From a gamma proteobacterium L18 (GTDB taxonomy: Bacteria > Pseudomonadota > Gammaproteobacteria > Pseudomonadales > Pseudomonadaceae), in contig KI547165.1 in assembly GCA_000497835.1 (NCBI GenBank), positions 280,227-324,626 on the forward strand: a DNA stretch of 44,400 bases, read 5' to 3'. Below, piece after piece: positions 1-8,180 of this stretch (the first letter of the stretch is position 1; each line of letters starts with the position of its first letter). The notes under the pieces were generated by a model. That model ran no database searches. It was given only the letters and a program-made list of their open reading frames with translations, and had not been told where the DNA came from. Position numbers and translations under genes: made by a program.

Positions 1-255
1 GCTGGCACACCGCGTCGCCTGTGACGCAGCCTTCGGCAGCTGCTAGACCCCACTGTGGAGCGGGTTCTACCCGCGAAAAGAACACCGCGTAATACCTGGC
101 ACCCTGTGGCGTCCTTTTCGCGGGTAGAACCCGCTCCCACAAAGACAGTTGCTGCTACAGGCCGGCGTCGTCTGCATCGCGGCCAAGGCCGGCTCCTACC
201 GCAGACGGTGTAGGAGCCGACTTTAGTCGCGATGCAGGCGACAGCATGGCGCCAG
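1..255. repeat. REP-like inverted repeat cluster, left edge
   Basis: The stretch holds no gene. It contains a perfect 22-bp inverted pair (59-80 with 114-135) built on AGCGGGTTCTACCCGCGAAAAG, which is the REPIN-like arrangement known from fluorescent pseudomonads. A second, imperfect inverted pair lies at 173-198 and 211-236 (TGCATCGCGGCC... against ...GTCGCGATGCA). The cluster sits directly downstream of the porin gene on the minus strand and may end its transcript. Confidence 0.8.
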
Positions 256-1512
256 CTACCACAGCGCCAGGGTGTAGCCGATGATCAGCCGGTTTTCGTC
301 GATGGCGGTGGTCAGGCCGCTGCCCGAGCGAAACGCCGCATTGCGCCAGCGTACGCTGACGTTCTTCAGCGGCCCGCTCTGCACCACGTACACCAGGTCG
401 GTGTCGCGCTCGCGCTCGCGGCCATCGGCCACCGCCGCGGTGCGCACATGGCGGCCATCCACGTAGCGGGTCATGAAGGTCAGGCCAGGTATCCCCAGGG
501 CGGCGAAGTTGTAGTCATAGCGCGCCTGCCAGGCATCGGTACCCGCCTTGGTGAAAGGGCTGATGGTCACCAGGTTGACCGAATAGGGATCCAGCCCCGG
601 GTAGGCGAAGTCACCGTCACCGGCCAGGTTCTGATAGCCCACGCCAAATTTGTGCGGCCCCTTGTTCAGGGTCAGCATGCCATTGAAGAAGCGGTTGTCG
701 ATGCGCCCACCGTCCACCCGGCTGGCACTGCGGTAAGCGTCGTCACCCTGTTCGCGGGTAACGAAGTAGCGCAGGTCGCTGTGCAGGCCCAGCCCTTCAG
801 CCAGGGGCAGGTCGTGCACCAGGCCGATGAAGTGCTGGCGGTAGATGTCCTGCATCTGTCCGTAGTAATAGCTGGCGGCCAGGGTGGGCGTCACTCGCCA
901 GGTACCGCCGGCCAGGTCCAGGTGGTCACTGTCGACCCCGCCATAGCTCATGTCGTCATTGCTGGACGAGTCGCGCAGGTTCTGCCGGGTCAGGCGCCCG
1001 GCATTCAGGGTCAGTCCGGCGATGTCCTGGCTGGTGAGCAACTCGCCGGTGTAGGTGGAAGGCAACAGGCGCACATCGTTGTACGCCGCCACCGGCAACT
1101 GCGGCAGCAGGGTGCCGATCTTGAGCACCGTCTGGCTGACCTTGACCTTGGCGGTCAGCCCCAGCTCGCTGAATTCATCGGCCGGCTGATGGCTGGCGCC
1201 GTAGGGCAGCAGGCCAGTGCCGCGATGGTCGGGGCTGGAATCGAGCTTTACGCCCAGCTCGCCGAGGGCGTCCACGCCAACGCCCACCGGGCCTTCGGTG
1301 TAGCCCGATTCCATCCGCAGGATAAACCCCTGGGCCCACTCGGCGGCCATGTTCTGCGCGGCTCCCGGCTGGCGAAAGTCGCGGTTGAGGTAGAAATTGC
1401 GCAGCTCAAGGCTGGCCTTGCTGTCCTGGATAAAGTCGGCGTGGGCGGCCAGCGGGGCGAGCGCCGCGCACAGGCCGGCCCCCGCCGTGCGGCGAAACAG
1501 GCGTGCATGCAT
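256..1512 (-). CDS. OprD-family outer-membrane porin
   Basis: The 418-residue product starts with a signal peptide that ends near Ala25 (basic start, hydrophobic core, AAHA followed by DFIQD). It then shows the usual OprD opening: a short helix-like stretch, LRNFYLNRDF at about residue 37, and EWAQGFI soon after. The rest alternates in the manner of beta strands and ends with a short hydrophobic strand (IGYTLALW). Length and layout fit the OprD/OccK substrate-specific channels that admit carboxylates and aromatic acids. The ATG at 1512 has an AAGGA site about 9 nt upstream. The gene lies 39 bp downstream of the MFS transporter on the same strand, so the two probably form an uptake operon. The substrate is inferred from context to be an aromatic acid such as 4-hydroxyphenylacetate; the sequence alone does not prove it. 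Confidence 0.88.
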   Translation of the reverse strand: MHARLFRRTAGAGLCAALAPLAAHADFIQDSKASLELRNFYLNRDFRQPGAAQNMAAEWAQGFILRMESGYTEGPVGVGVDALGELGVKLDSSPDHRGTGLLPYGASHQPADEFSELGLTAKVKVSQTVLKIGTLLPQLPVAAYNDVRLLPSTYTGELLTSQDIAGLTLNAGRLTRQNLRDSSSNDDMSYGGVDSDHLDLAGGTWRVTPTLAASYYYGQMQDIYRQHFIGLVHDLPLAEGLGLHSDLRYFVTREQGDDAYRSASRVDGGRIDNRFFNGMLTLNKGPHKFGVGYQNLAGDGDFAYPGLDPYSVNLVTISPFTKAGTDAWQARYDYNFAALGIPGLTFMTRYVDGRHVRTAAVADGRERERDTDLVYVVQSGPLKNVSVRWRNAAFRSGSGLTTAIDENRLIIGYTLALW

Positions 1513-1551
1513 GGGGTGATTCCTTTGTTATTGTTGTGAAATCGCGGTCTG

Positions 1552-2856
1552 TCAGTGCGGGTTGACGATGGCCGCTTGGGTACGCAGCACCAGCAGCCCG
1601 CCCAGGGTGATGAAGCCGGCCAGCACATACAGCGCCAGGCTGGTGCTGTGGGTGGTGTCGCGCATCCAGCCGATCAGGTAGGGCGCCAGGAACGAGGCCA
1701 CGCTGCCGATGGAACTGATCAGGGCGATGCCCGCCGCCTGGGTGTTGTTGGCCAGGAAGGCCGGCGGCAACTGCCAGAACATCGGCAGCGCGGCGCTGGC
1801 GCCCATGCCGGCAATCACCAGTCCGGTCATCACCAGCGGCGCATGCGTTGGCGCGACGCCGGCCAGGGCGATGCCCAATGCCGACATCAACAGCGGCACC
1901 AACAGGTGCCAGCGGCGCTCGCGCAGACGATCCGAAGAGCGCCCGCAACCGAGCATGAACAGGCAGCCCGCCACATAGGGCACGGCGCTGAGCAGGCCCA
2001 CCTGACCGTCGCTGCCGATGCCGGCGCCATGGATCAGCGTCGGCATCCAGAACGCCAGGGTGTTGACCGCCAGCATCACCGCGAAATAAATCGCCACCAG
2101 CAGCCACACGTTGGCGTCGCGCACGATCCCGCCCAGGGAGGTGATGGATTTGCGCTGTTCCTCGCCCGCCATTTCCTCGCGCAGTTCGCGCTTTTGCTCG
2201 GTGCTCAGCCAGCTGACGCTTTCGAAATGGTCAGGCAGGGCCTTGAGCACTACCAGCCCCAACACCACCACGGGCAACCCTTCGATCAGGAACATCCACT
2301 GCCAGCCGCGCAGCCCGCCGACGTCATGAAAGGCCTGCAGGATGCCGCCCGACAACGGCCCGCCGACCACGCCGGCCATGGGCACGGCAATGGCAAACAA
2401 CGCCGTGATCTGCGCCCGGCGCCGCGCCGGATACCAGCGGTTGAGCAGCACCAGAATGCCGGGGAAAAAACCGGCCTCGGCCACGCCCAGCAGGAACCGC
2501 AACGCATAGAAGCCCGCAGCGCCCTCGATCCACAGCATGCTGGTGGACAGCAGGCCCCACACCACCATCAGCGTGGCAATCCAGCGCCGTGGGCCTACCC
2601 GGTCCAGGGCCATGTTGCTGGGCACGCCGAACAGCGCGTAGGCGATGAAGAACAACCCGGCGCCGAAGCCGTACACCGTGTCGCTCAGGTGCAGGTCGGT
2701 GCTCATCTGCATCTTGGCGAAACCGATGTTGATACGGTCCAGGTGGGCGAACAGGTAGCACAACAGCAACAGCGGCATCAGCCGCCAGGTGATCAGTGAA
2801 TGGGTGGAACGGGAGGCGGCCGCAAGGGCCGTGGACGCCGAGGGGACGGTGCGCAT
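1552..2856 (-). CDS. MFS transporter, anion:cation symporter type
   Basis: I take the ATG at 2856 (434 residues). The open frame extends to 3060, but that extension reads through the divergent promoter palindromes and does not look like protein. The product has about 12 hydrophobic segments. Near residue 30 it carries DRINIGFAKMQM, typical of the ACS/phthalate-permease family, which includes the E. coli 4-hydroxyphenylacetate permease HpaX. A basic loop (NRWYPARRRAQ) and an acidic central loop (residues about 215-235) also fit. It is co-directional with the OprD porin and divergent from a 4-hydroxyphenylacetate hydroxylase-like pair. The inferred role is proton-coupled uptake of the hydroxylase substrate. 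The family call is firm and the substrate is inferred. Confidence 0.85.
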   Translation of the reverse strand: MRTVPSASTALAAASRSTHSLITWRLMPLLLLCYLFAHLDRINIGFAKMQMSTDLHLSDTVYGFGAGLFFIAYALFGVPSNMALDRVGPRRWIATLMVVWGLLSTSMLWIEGAAGFYALRFLLGVAEAGFFPGILVLLNRWYPARRRAQITALFAIAVPMAGVVGGPLSGGILQAFHDVGGLRGWQWMFLIEGLPVVVLGLVVLKALPDHFESVSWLSTEQKRELREEMAGEEQRKSITSLGGIVRDANVWLLVAIYFAVMLAVNTLAFWMPTLIHGAGIGSDGQVGLLSAVPYVAGCLFMLGCGRSSDRLRERRWHLLVPLLMSALGIALAGVAPTHAPLVMTGLVIAGMGASAALPMFWQLPPAFLANNTQAAGIALISSIGSVASFLAPYLIGWMRDTTHSTSLALYVLAGFITLGGLLVLRTQAAIVNPH

Positions 2857-2930
2857 AAGTGAGGTTTTCCGTTTTTTGTTTTTGTGGATGTCTTGATGAT
2901 GCGGGGTGCAGGCAGGGGGTGAAATGGAAT

Positions 2931-3027
2931 TTGCACAGGACGGCTTGCACTTTTCACGAGGGGATTGTTGGGGGGATTTTGCGCCGCCATGAAAAGTGCA
3001 ATCGGCAATCCGGAACGTGCATTTTCC
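2931..3027. promoter_or_regulatory. Operator cluster in the divergent MFS/hydroxylase promoter
   Basis: A perfect 12-bp inverted repeat, TTGCACTTTTCA (2945-2956) and TGAAAAGTGCAA (2990-3001), lies between the divergent MFS and hydroxylase genes. A further copy of the core, TTGCAC, lies at 2931-2936, 14 bp from the first arm. A related GTGCATTTTCC lies at 3017-3027. The arm centres are about 45 bp apart, close to four helical turns. This is the pattern of a cooperative or looping regulator site. No regulator gene lies between the two genes; the nearest candidate is the AraC-family gene at 5589-6410. A hairpin in the long leader is possible but less likely. Confidence 0.6.
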
Positions 3028-3144
3028 AGGTCCGGGGGCGACCACATACTGAAACGGCATTCATGAGTGAGCCAGCATAAGCCGCCCGCAACCGGCTGGA
3101 ACGACAGGCTCACAGTCCCCCCCAATAATAAACAGAGTGGCACC

Positions 3145-4314
3145 ATGAAAAAGCCCAACCCCCTGCTCGAAGACCTCAAGGCCATCCTGCCGCCCATCGC
3201 CGCCAATGCCTTCGTCGCCGAAAAAGACCGCAGCGTCCCCGCCGAAAACATTGCCCTGCTGAAAAGCATCGGCCTGCACCGCGCCTTCCTGCCCAAGCAG
3301 TTTGGCGGCATGGAAATCTCCCTGCCGCAGTTCGCCGACTGCATCGCCTTGCTGGCCGGCGCCTGCGCCAGCACCGCCTGGGCCATGAGCCTGCTGTGCA
3401 CCCACAGCCACCAGTTGGCGATGTTCCCCGCCAGGTTGCAGGAGGAAATCTGGGGCGAAAACCCCGATGCCACGGCCAGCAGCAGCATCGCGCCCTTCGG
3501 CCGTACCGAGGAAGTTGAAGGGGGCGTGAGCTTCAGCGGTGAAATGGGCTGGAGCAGCGGTTGCGATCATGCCGAGTGGGCGATTGTCGGCTTCCGCCGC
3601 AAGAACGCCGAAGGCACCCAGGATTACTGCTTCGCCGTGCTGCCGCGCAGCGACTACCAGATCCGTGACGACTGGTTCGCGGTGGGCATGCGCGGCAGTG
3701 GCAGCAAGACCTTGATCATCGACAACGCCTTTGTGCCCGAGCACCGCATCCAGAAGGCCAAGGACATGATGGAGGGCACCTCGGCCGGGTTTGGCCTGTA
3801 CCCCGACAGCAAGATTTTCTACTCGCCGTACCGTCCGTATTTTGCCAGCGGCTTTTCCACCGTCAGCCTGGGCATTGCCGAACGCATGCTGGAGGTATTC
3901 CGCGAGAAAACCCGCAACCGCGTGCGTGCCTACACCGGTGCAGCGGTAGGCGCGGCCACCCCGGCATTGATGCGCCTGGCCGAGTCCACCCACCAGGTCG
4001 CCGCTGCCCGGGCCTTCCTGGAAAAAACCTGGCAGGAGCATGCCGAGCACGGCGAGTCGCATCGTTACCCCAGCCGCGAGACCCTGGCCTTCTGGCGCAC
4101 CAACCAGGGCTACGCCACCAAGATGTGCATTCAGGCGGTGGACCGGCTGATGGAAGCCGCCGGGGGCGGTGCCTGGTTCGAGACCAATGAACTGCAGCGT
4201 CTGTTCCGCGATGCGCACCTCACGGGCGCCCACGCCTACACCGACTATGACGTGTGCGCGCAGATTCTGGGGCGCGAGCTGATGGGGCTGGAACCTGACC
4301 CGAGCATGGTCTGA
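3145..4314 (+). CDS. 4-Hydroxyphenylacetate 3-hydroxylase, oxygenase component (C2 type)
   Basis: This 389-residue protein belongs to the group D flavin monooxygenases, which have the acyl-CoA dehydrogenase fold and use free reduced flavin and O2 to hydroxylate phenols. From memory it matches the A. baumannii C2 protein over nearly its whole length: LLCTHSHQ, ATASSSIAPFG, WSSGCDHAE, a long KAKDMMEG...GFGLYPDSK block, and the C-terminal GRELMGLEPDPSMV. His87 and His363 correspond to C2 His120 and His396 in the active site. The ATG at 3145 matches the C2 core start without its roughly 30-residue N-terminal extension; the frame is open upstream to 3067. The flavin reductase follows after 34 bp. 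Expected product: 3,4-dihydroxyphenylacetate. HsaA-like enzymes of steroid degradation are the closest alternative but are less similar. Confidence 0.85.
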   Translation: MKKPNPLLEDLKAILPPIAANAFVAEKDRSVPAENIALLKSIGLHRAFLPKQFGGMEISLPQFADCIALLAGACASTAWAMSLLCTHSHQLAMFPARLQEEIWGENPDATASSSIAPFGRTEEVEGGVSFSGEMGWSSGCDHAEWAIVGFRRKNAEGTQDYCFAVLPRSDYQIRDDWFAVGMRGSGSKTLIIDNAFVPEHRIQKAKDMMEGTSAGFGLYPDSKIFYSPYRPYFASGFSTVSLGIAERMLEVFREKTRNRVRAYTGAAVGAATPALMRLAESTHQVAAARAFLEKTWQEHAEHGESHRYPSRETLAFWRTNQGYATKMCIQAVDRLMEAAGGGAWFETNELQRLFRDAHLTGAHAYTDYDVCAQILGRELMGLEPDPSMV

Positions 4315-4348
4315 GCCATTCCACCCCCTCTGACAATTGGAGCCTTGT

Positions 4349-5275
4349 ATGTCCAACGAATTCGATACCCGTGCCTTCCGCCGCGCCCTGGGCAACTTCG
4401 CCACCGGCGTGACCGTGGTCACCGCCGCAGCTGCCGATGGGCGTAAGGTCGGCGTCACCGCCAACAGTTTCAACTCGGTGTCCCTGGACCCGCCCCTGAT
4501 CCTGTGGAGCATCGACAAACGCTCCAGCAGCCATGAAGTGTTCGAGCAGGCCAGCCATTTCGCCGTCAACATCCTGGCCGCCGACCAGATCGAGCTGTCC
4601 AACAACTTTGCCCGCGCCAAGGATGATCGCTTCGCCGAGATCGAGTACCAGCCGGGGGAGGGCGGCGCGCCGGTGTTCGCCGACTGCTCGGCACGTTTCC
4701 ACTGCGAGAAGTACCAGCAGGTGGACGGTGGCGACCACTGGATCATGATCGGCAAGGTGGTCCATTTCGACGACTTCGGCCGCTCGCCGCTGCTGTATCA
4801 CCAGGGCGCGTATTCCATGGTGCTGCCGCATACGCGCATGACCAAGCGTGAAGAAGGCCAGCCGCCCAGCAGTCACTTCCAGGGCCGGCTGAGCCACAAC
4901 CTGTACTACCTGATGACCCAGGCGTTACGGGCCTACCAGGCCAGCTACCAGCCGCGCCAGTTGTCTACCGGCCTGCGCACCAGCGAGGCGCGCATGCTGA
5001 TGGTGCTGGAGAATGACGCCGGCTTGAGCCGCTGCGACCTGCTGCGTGAAGTGGCCATGCCGGCAAGGGAAATAGATGAGGCGGTGGCCAACCTCAAGCG
5101 CAAGGGGCTGGTCAGCGATGAGCAGGATCGGGTGCGGCTGACCGTCAAGGGCATCGACGAAACCGAAGGGTTGTGGACCATTGCCCGAGAGCAGCAGGAC
5201 CAGGTGTTCGCCCAGTTTACCGATGCGCAGATCGATACTTTCAAGACCGTGCTCAAGGCCGTGATCGCCCTCTGA
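4349..5275 (+). CDS. Flavin reductase component (C1 type) with MarR-like C-terminal domain
   Basis: The 308-residue product has two parts. Residues about 8-165 form a flavin-reductase domain (RRALGNFATGVTVVT, GVTANSFNSVSLDPP, GDHWI.IGKV, SPLLYHQGAY). Residues about 180-308 resemble a MarR winged-helix domain. This fusion is characteristic of the A. baumannii C1 reductase. There the C-terminal domain restrains NADH-dependent FMN reduction until 4-hydroxyphenylacetate binds, so it is a substrate-sensing domain and not a DNA-binding regulator. I chose the ATG at 4349 because TTGGAG (4337-4342) lies 6 nt upstream of it; the TTG at 4337 is the SD itself. The gene follows the oxygenase by 34 bp, and the pair forms one two-component hydroxylase. 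Confidence 0.87.
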   Translation: MSNEFDTRAFRRALGNFATGVTVVTAAAADGRKVGVTANSFNSVSLDPPLILWSIDKRSSSHEVFEQASHFAVNILAADQIELSNNFARAKDDRFAEIEYQPGEGGAPVFADCSARFHCEKYQQVDGGDHWIMIGKVVHFDDFGRSPLLYHQGAYSMVLPHTRMTKREEGQPPSSHFQGRLSHNLYYLMTQALRAYQASYQPRQLSTGLRTSEARMLMVLENDAGLSRCDLLREVAMPAREIDEAVANLKRKGLVSDEQDRVRLTVKGIDETEGLWTIAREQQDQVFAQFTDAQIDTFKTVLKAVIAL

Positions 5276-5293
5276 GGTTCTGCATCACCGCCC

Positions 5294-5588
5294 CGCCTCC
5301 GTAGCAGCAACTGTCTTGTGGAGGTGCACACTGTGGGAGCGGCTCACATTGGTGGTTGCCACATCACTGTGGGAGCGGGCTCTGCCCGCGAAGGGAGCAC
5401 TGTGGTGGTTCAGGTACTTCGCGGTGTTTTTTTCGCGGGTAGAACCCGCTCCCACAGGTTGCTCAGCACCATAGAATCTCCCACAGTATGTCCCCTAATT
5501 CTGTAGCTGCCGTAGGCTGCGTCACGCGCGGCGCGGTGGGTCAGCCAGTGCGCCGCGCCTGTGACGCGACCTGACGGCCGCTGCTACT
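5294..5588. repeat. REP-like and GC-rich repeat block
   Basis: No gene is seen here. CTGTGGGAGCGGGC...CCCGCGA (5367-5391) and its inverse TCGCGGG...GCTCCCACAG (5432-5456) form a REPIN-like pair with a few mismatches. A different palindromic unit follows at about 5500-5587, containing GCGTCACGCGCGGCGC and ending GACGGCCGCTGCTAC; the same ending recurs at about 9865-9880. A copy of the flank TAGCAGCAACTGTCTTG starts the block at about 5302. It sits between two convergent genes, the flavin reductase and the AraC gene, and may end transcription from both sides. Confidence 0.75.
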
Positions 5589-6410
5589 TCAGGCGTACGT
5601 AATCCGCCGCGCATACCCATCCCCCTCCACACGCCTGCGGTACTCATGGGGCGTGGCGCTCACCAGTTGCTTGAAGTCGCGCAGAAAATGCGACTGATCG
5701 GTAAACCCCAGTTCCAGCGCCAGCTCGGCATACGCCGTCGCCGTCCCCCCACCAATCACATCCAGCGCCGCCTGGCAGCGAATGATCCGGCAAAAGGTCT
5801 TGGGGCTCATGCCCGTATCCTGGCTGAACACCCGGTGGATGGTACGGCTGGTGTAGCCGCTCAAGGCCTCCAGCTGCTGCATGCGCAGGTCGCCGCGCTG
5901 GCGTAGCGCGGTCTTGATCACCATGGCGGTGACGGCCGACGTCCGCGCCATCAGGCTGGGCGCCAGGTGGTCATTGAACAGGCTGATCTGCTCGCCCAGC
6001 GCCTGGCTTTGCACGATGCGCTCGAAAATGGTGCGGGCGAAGGGCGTGGCCTCCATCAGGTCCAACTCCTGCTCGGTCAACTCCTGGGCCAGCACCTTGA
6101 TGAACCCCGGCACCACGCCTGGCGTGAAGCGCACGCCGAAGTAATGGTGGTTGCGCTGCAGGGTCACCGGCTGCGCCTGCAGCGTGGTGCCGCAGATACG
6201 TGCGGCAGGGGCCGTGGCGTCGCAGTCGAAGATGATGTCCACGCAGCCATCCGGCACCGCCAGCAACGCATCCGCGCCCTCAGCCACATCGAACGCGTAG
6301 AAATGCGACAGGGCCGGGTGGGCCGACGGGGCCACCGCGTAACGCGAGGAGTTGAGCACAAACCACGGTTGTCCGTAGGCGGCGCGATGCTGAGGCGATG
6401 AAGCTGTCAT
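5589..6410 (-). CDS. AraC-family transcriptional regulator
   Basis: The C-terminal third holds a typical AraC double helix-turn-helix. The first helix pair lies around LEALSGYTSRTIHRVF with GMSPKTF after it. The second is marked by AELALELGFTDQSHFLRDFK followed by P-x-E-Y-R. The N-terminal part (DGCVDIIFD, HHYFGVRFTPG) resembles the DUF6597-type sensing domain common in such regulators. I favour the ATG at 6410 (273 residues), with AGG 7-9 nt upstream; ATG 6440 or TTG 6452 remain possible. The gene is divergent from the cyclodeaminase-RidA-oxidase operon, so it probably activates that operon. By proximity it is also a candidate to act on the TTGCAC palindromes at 2931-3027. The effector is unknown. 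Confidence 0.85.
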   Translation of the reverse strand: MTASSPQHRAAYGQPWFVLNSSRYAVAPSAHPALSHFYAFDVAEGADALLAVPDGCVDIIFDCDATAPAARICGTTLQAQPVTLQRNHHYFGVRFTPGVVPGFIKVLAQELTEQELDLMEATPFARTIFERIVQSQALGEQISLFNDHLAPSLMARTSAVTAMVIKTALRQRGDLRMQQLEALSGYTSRTIHRVFSQDTGMSPKTFCRIIRCQAALDVIGGGTATAYAELALELGFTDQSHFLRDFKQLVSATPHEYRRRVEGDGYARRITYA

Positions 6411-6557
6411 GGACGAACCTGTAAGTGACTGCTTTTGCATGGTTTTCAGCAAGCAAGATTCACGCCGCCAGCCTGTCCGATTTTTACAATACCCCGGCGC
6501 GGCGCCTGCGGATACTCACCCCACAACAAGCGCCACGGCCTTCAGGGTGAGAAAACC

Positions 6558-7694
6558 ATGTCCACTACCAAGATCGATTTCATCTACCTGTCCGAGCAGG
6601 ACATGATCCGCGCCGGTGTCACCGACATGCCGGCCTGCGTCGACACCATGGAAGAAATGTTCGGCCTGCTGTACCAGGGCGACTACCGCATGGCCGGCCC
6701 CAACAACGACTCCCACGGCGCCATGGTCACCTTCCCGGAACACTCGCCGTTCCCCAACATGCCCAAGCCCACCGCCGACCGTCGCATGATGGCCATGCCG
6801 GCCTACCTGGGCGGCAGCTTCTGCACCGCAGGCGTGAAGTGGTACGGCTCCAATGTCGCCAACCGCGAGAAGGGCCTGCCGCGCTCGATCCTGATGTTCA
6901 CCCTGAACGACCCCGACACCGGTGCACCGCTGGCGCACATGTCGGCGAACCTGCTGTCGGCGTACCGCACCGGCGCCATCCCCGGCGTGGGCGCGCGCCA
7001 CCTGGCGCGCAAGGATTCGAAAGTGATCGGCCTGCTGGGGCCAGGGGTGATGGGCAAGACCACGGTGGCCGCGTTCATCGCCGTGTGCCCGCAGATCGAC
7101 ACCATCAAGGTCAAAGGGCGCGGGCAGAAAAGCCTTGATGATTTCATCACCTGGGTGAAGGTCACCTACCCGCAGGTCACCACCATTGAGGTGGTCGATA
7201 CCCTGGAAGAAGTGGTACGCGGCTCCGACCTTGTTACCTATTGTAGCTCTGGCGCCGTGGGCGACCCCACGATCTACCCAATCGTGCGCCGCGAGTGGGT
7301 CAAGCCCGGCGCGTTCCTGGCCATGCCGGCATCGTGCAGCCTCGACGCCGGCATGGAAGCGGGCGACGTGCGCAAGGTGCTCGACAACACCGGCCTCTAC
7401 CAGGCCTGGTACGAAGAGCTGCCCAAGCCTGCCCACCACTGCGTGCCGGTGATTGGCGTGCGCTTCATGGACATGATCGCCGAAGGCAAGCTGCGCCCCG
7501 ACGAGCTGGAAGACATCGGCAAGATCATTGCCGGCGACGGCGTGGGCCGTCAGCGCGACGACGAAATCATCATCATGTCCGTGGGCGGCATGCCCGTGGA
7601 AGACGTGGCCTGGGGCACCGTGGTGTACCGCAAGGCCATCGAGCAAGGCATCGGCGTGAAACTGAACCTGTGGGACACCCCGGTTCTGAGCTGA
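6558..7694 (+). CDS. Ornithine cyclodeaminase/mu-crystallin family protein (tyramine oxidase subunit B-like)
   Basis: The 378-residue protein has the family layout: an N-terminal dimerisation part, FCTAGVKWYGSN near residue 95, then a Rossmann NAD-binding fold with GPGVMGKTT at about residue 160. A second landmark is DLVTYCSSGAVGDPT, where cyclodeaminases recognise the ribose and substrate. It is longer than ordinary ornithine cyclodeaminases (about 320-350) and resembles the branch that annotation pipelines call tyramine oxidase subunit B, a name tied to Pseudomonas tyn loci. I recall that naming but could not check it. The ATG at 6558 has AGGGTGA upstream; the open frame from 6435 is discarded as it runs through the divergent promoter. 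It leads a three-gene operon with the RidA and FAD oxidoreductase genes. Confidence 0.78.
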   Translation: MSTTKIDFIYLSEQDMIRAGVTDMPACVDTMEEMFGLLYQGDYRMAGPNNDSHGAMVTFPEHSPFPNMPKPTADRRMMAMPAYLGGSFCTAGVKWYGSNVANREKGLPRSILMFTLNDPDTGAPLAHMSANLLSAYRTGAIPGVGARHLARKDSKVIGLLGPGVMGKTTVAAFIAVCPQIDTIKVKGRGQKSLDDFITWVKVTYPQVTTIEVVDTLEEVVRGSDLVTYCSSGAVGDPTIYPIVRREWVKPGAFLAMPASCSLDAGMEAGDVRKVLDNTGLYQAWYEELPKPAHHCVPVIGVRFMDMIAEGKLRPDELEDIGKIIAGDGVGRQRDDEIIIMSVGGMPVEDVAWGTVVYRKAIEQGIGVKLNLWDTPVLS

Positions 7695-7728
7695 TCACCC
7701 CACCCACTTTTCAACAAGGAAACCCCCC

Positions 7729-8151
7729 ATGACCCAGATCATCAAGCTCAAGACCGGCTCCATCTTCGAAGAAAAGGCCAGCTACTCGCGCCTGGTGGCC
7801 GTGGACAACTGGATCTACGTGTCCAACACCGCCGGCCGTAACCCGCAGACCAAACTGATCCCCGAGGATGTGCTGGAGCAGGCCCACCAGGTGTTCGCCA
7901 ACATCGAAGCGGCCCTGGGCGCGGTGGACGCCAGCCTGGCCGACGTGGTGTGCTCGCGGGTGTTCATCCAGGACCCGGCCGATGTGCCAAAGGTCATGGA
8001 GCTGATTGGCGAGAAATTCCGTGGCATCGATCCCGCCAGCACCGTGACCTGCCCGCCGCTGGGCTCCACGGTCTACAAGGTGGAGCTGGAAGTGACAGCC
8101 TACCGCAACGCCTCGCGCGCCGAAGTCACCACCCTGACCCTGGCTCAGTAA
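7729..8151 (+). CDS. RidA (YjgF/YER057c/UK114) family protein
   Basis: The 140-residue length and motifs fit RidA-type trimeric proteins: an early YSRLVAVDNWIYVSNTAG strand, a central helix with QAHQVFANIEAALGAVDASLADVV, a VFIQDPAD strand, then PASTVTCPPLG and a strand ending ELEVTAYR. Canonical RidA proteins hydrolyse reactive imine/enamine intermediates and carry an Arg in the R-x-x-V-E-I segment. Here that segment reads YKVELEVTA, so the Arg is not obvious and this may be a non-canonical subgroup. The ATG has AAGGA about 9 nt upstream and follows the cyclodeaminase-like gene by 34 bp. Beside an amine-oxidising flavoprotein, the likely job is to clear the imine product. This role is inferred from context. 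Confidence 0.82.
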   Translation: MTQIIKLKTGSIFEEKASYSRLVAVDNWIYVSNTAGRNPQTKLIPEDVLEQAHQVFANIEAALGAVDASLADVVCSRVFIQDPADVPKVMELIGEKFRGIDPASTVTCPPLGSTVYKVELEVTAYRNASRAEVTTLTLAQ

Positions 8152-8180
8152 GCCCCTCCGACCCACGAGTCCCGACCCCC

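Noticed and set aside
3061..4755. A 564-residue minus-strand frame over the hydroxylase
   Set aside because: It lies opposite the oxygenase and reductase genes, which are recognised with confidence. The product shows no family features.
4349..5275. Reductase C-terminal domain as an independent MarR regulator
   Set aside because: It resembles MarR, but the same fusion in the Acinetobacter C1 reductase acts as an effector-sensing domain of the enzyme, so a DNA-binding role is not claimed.
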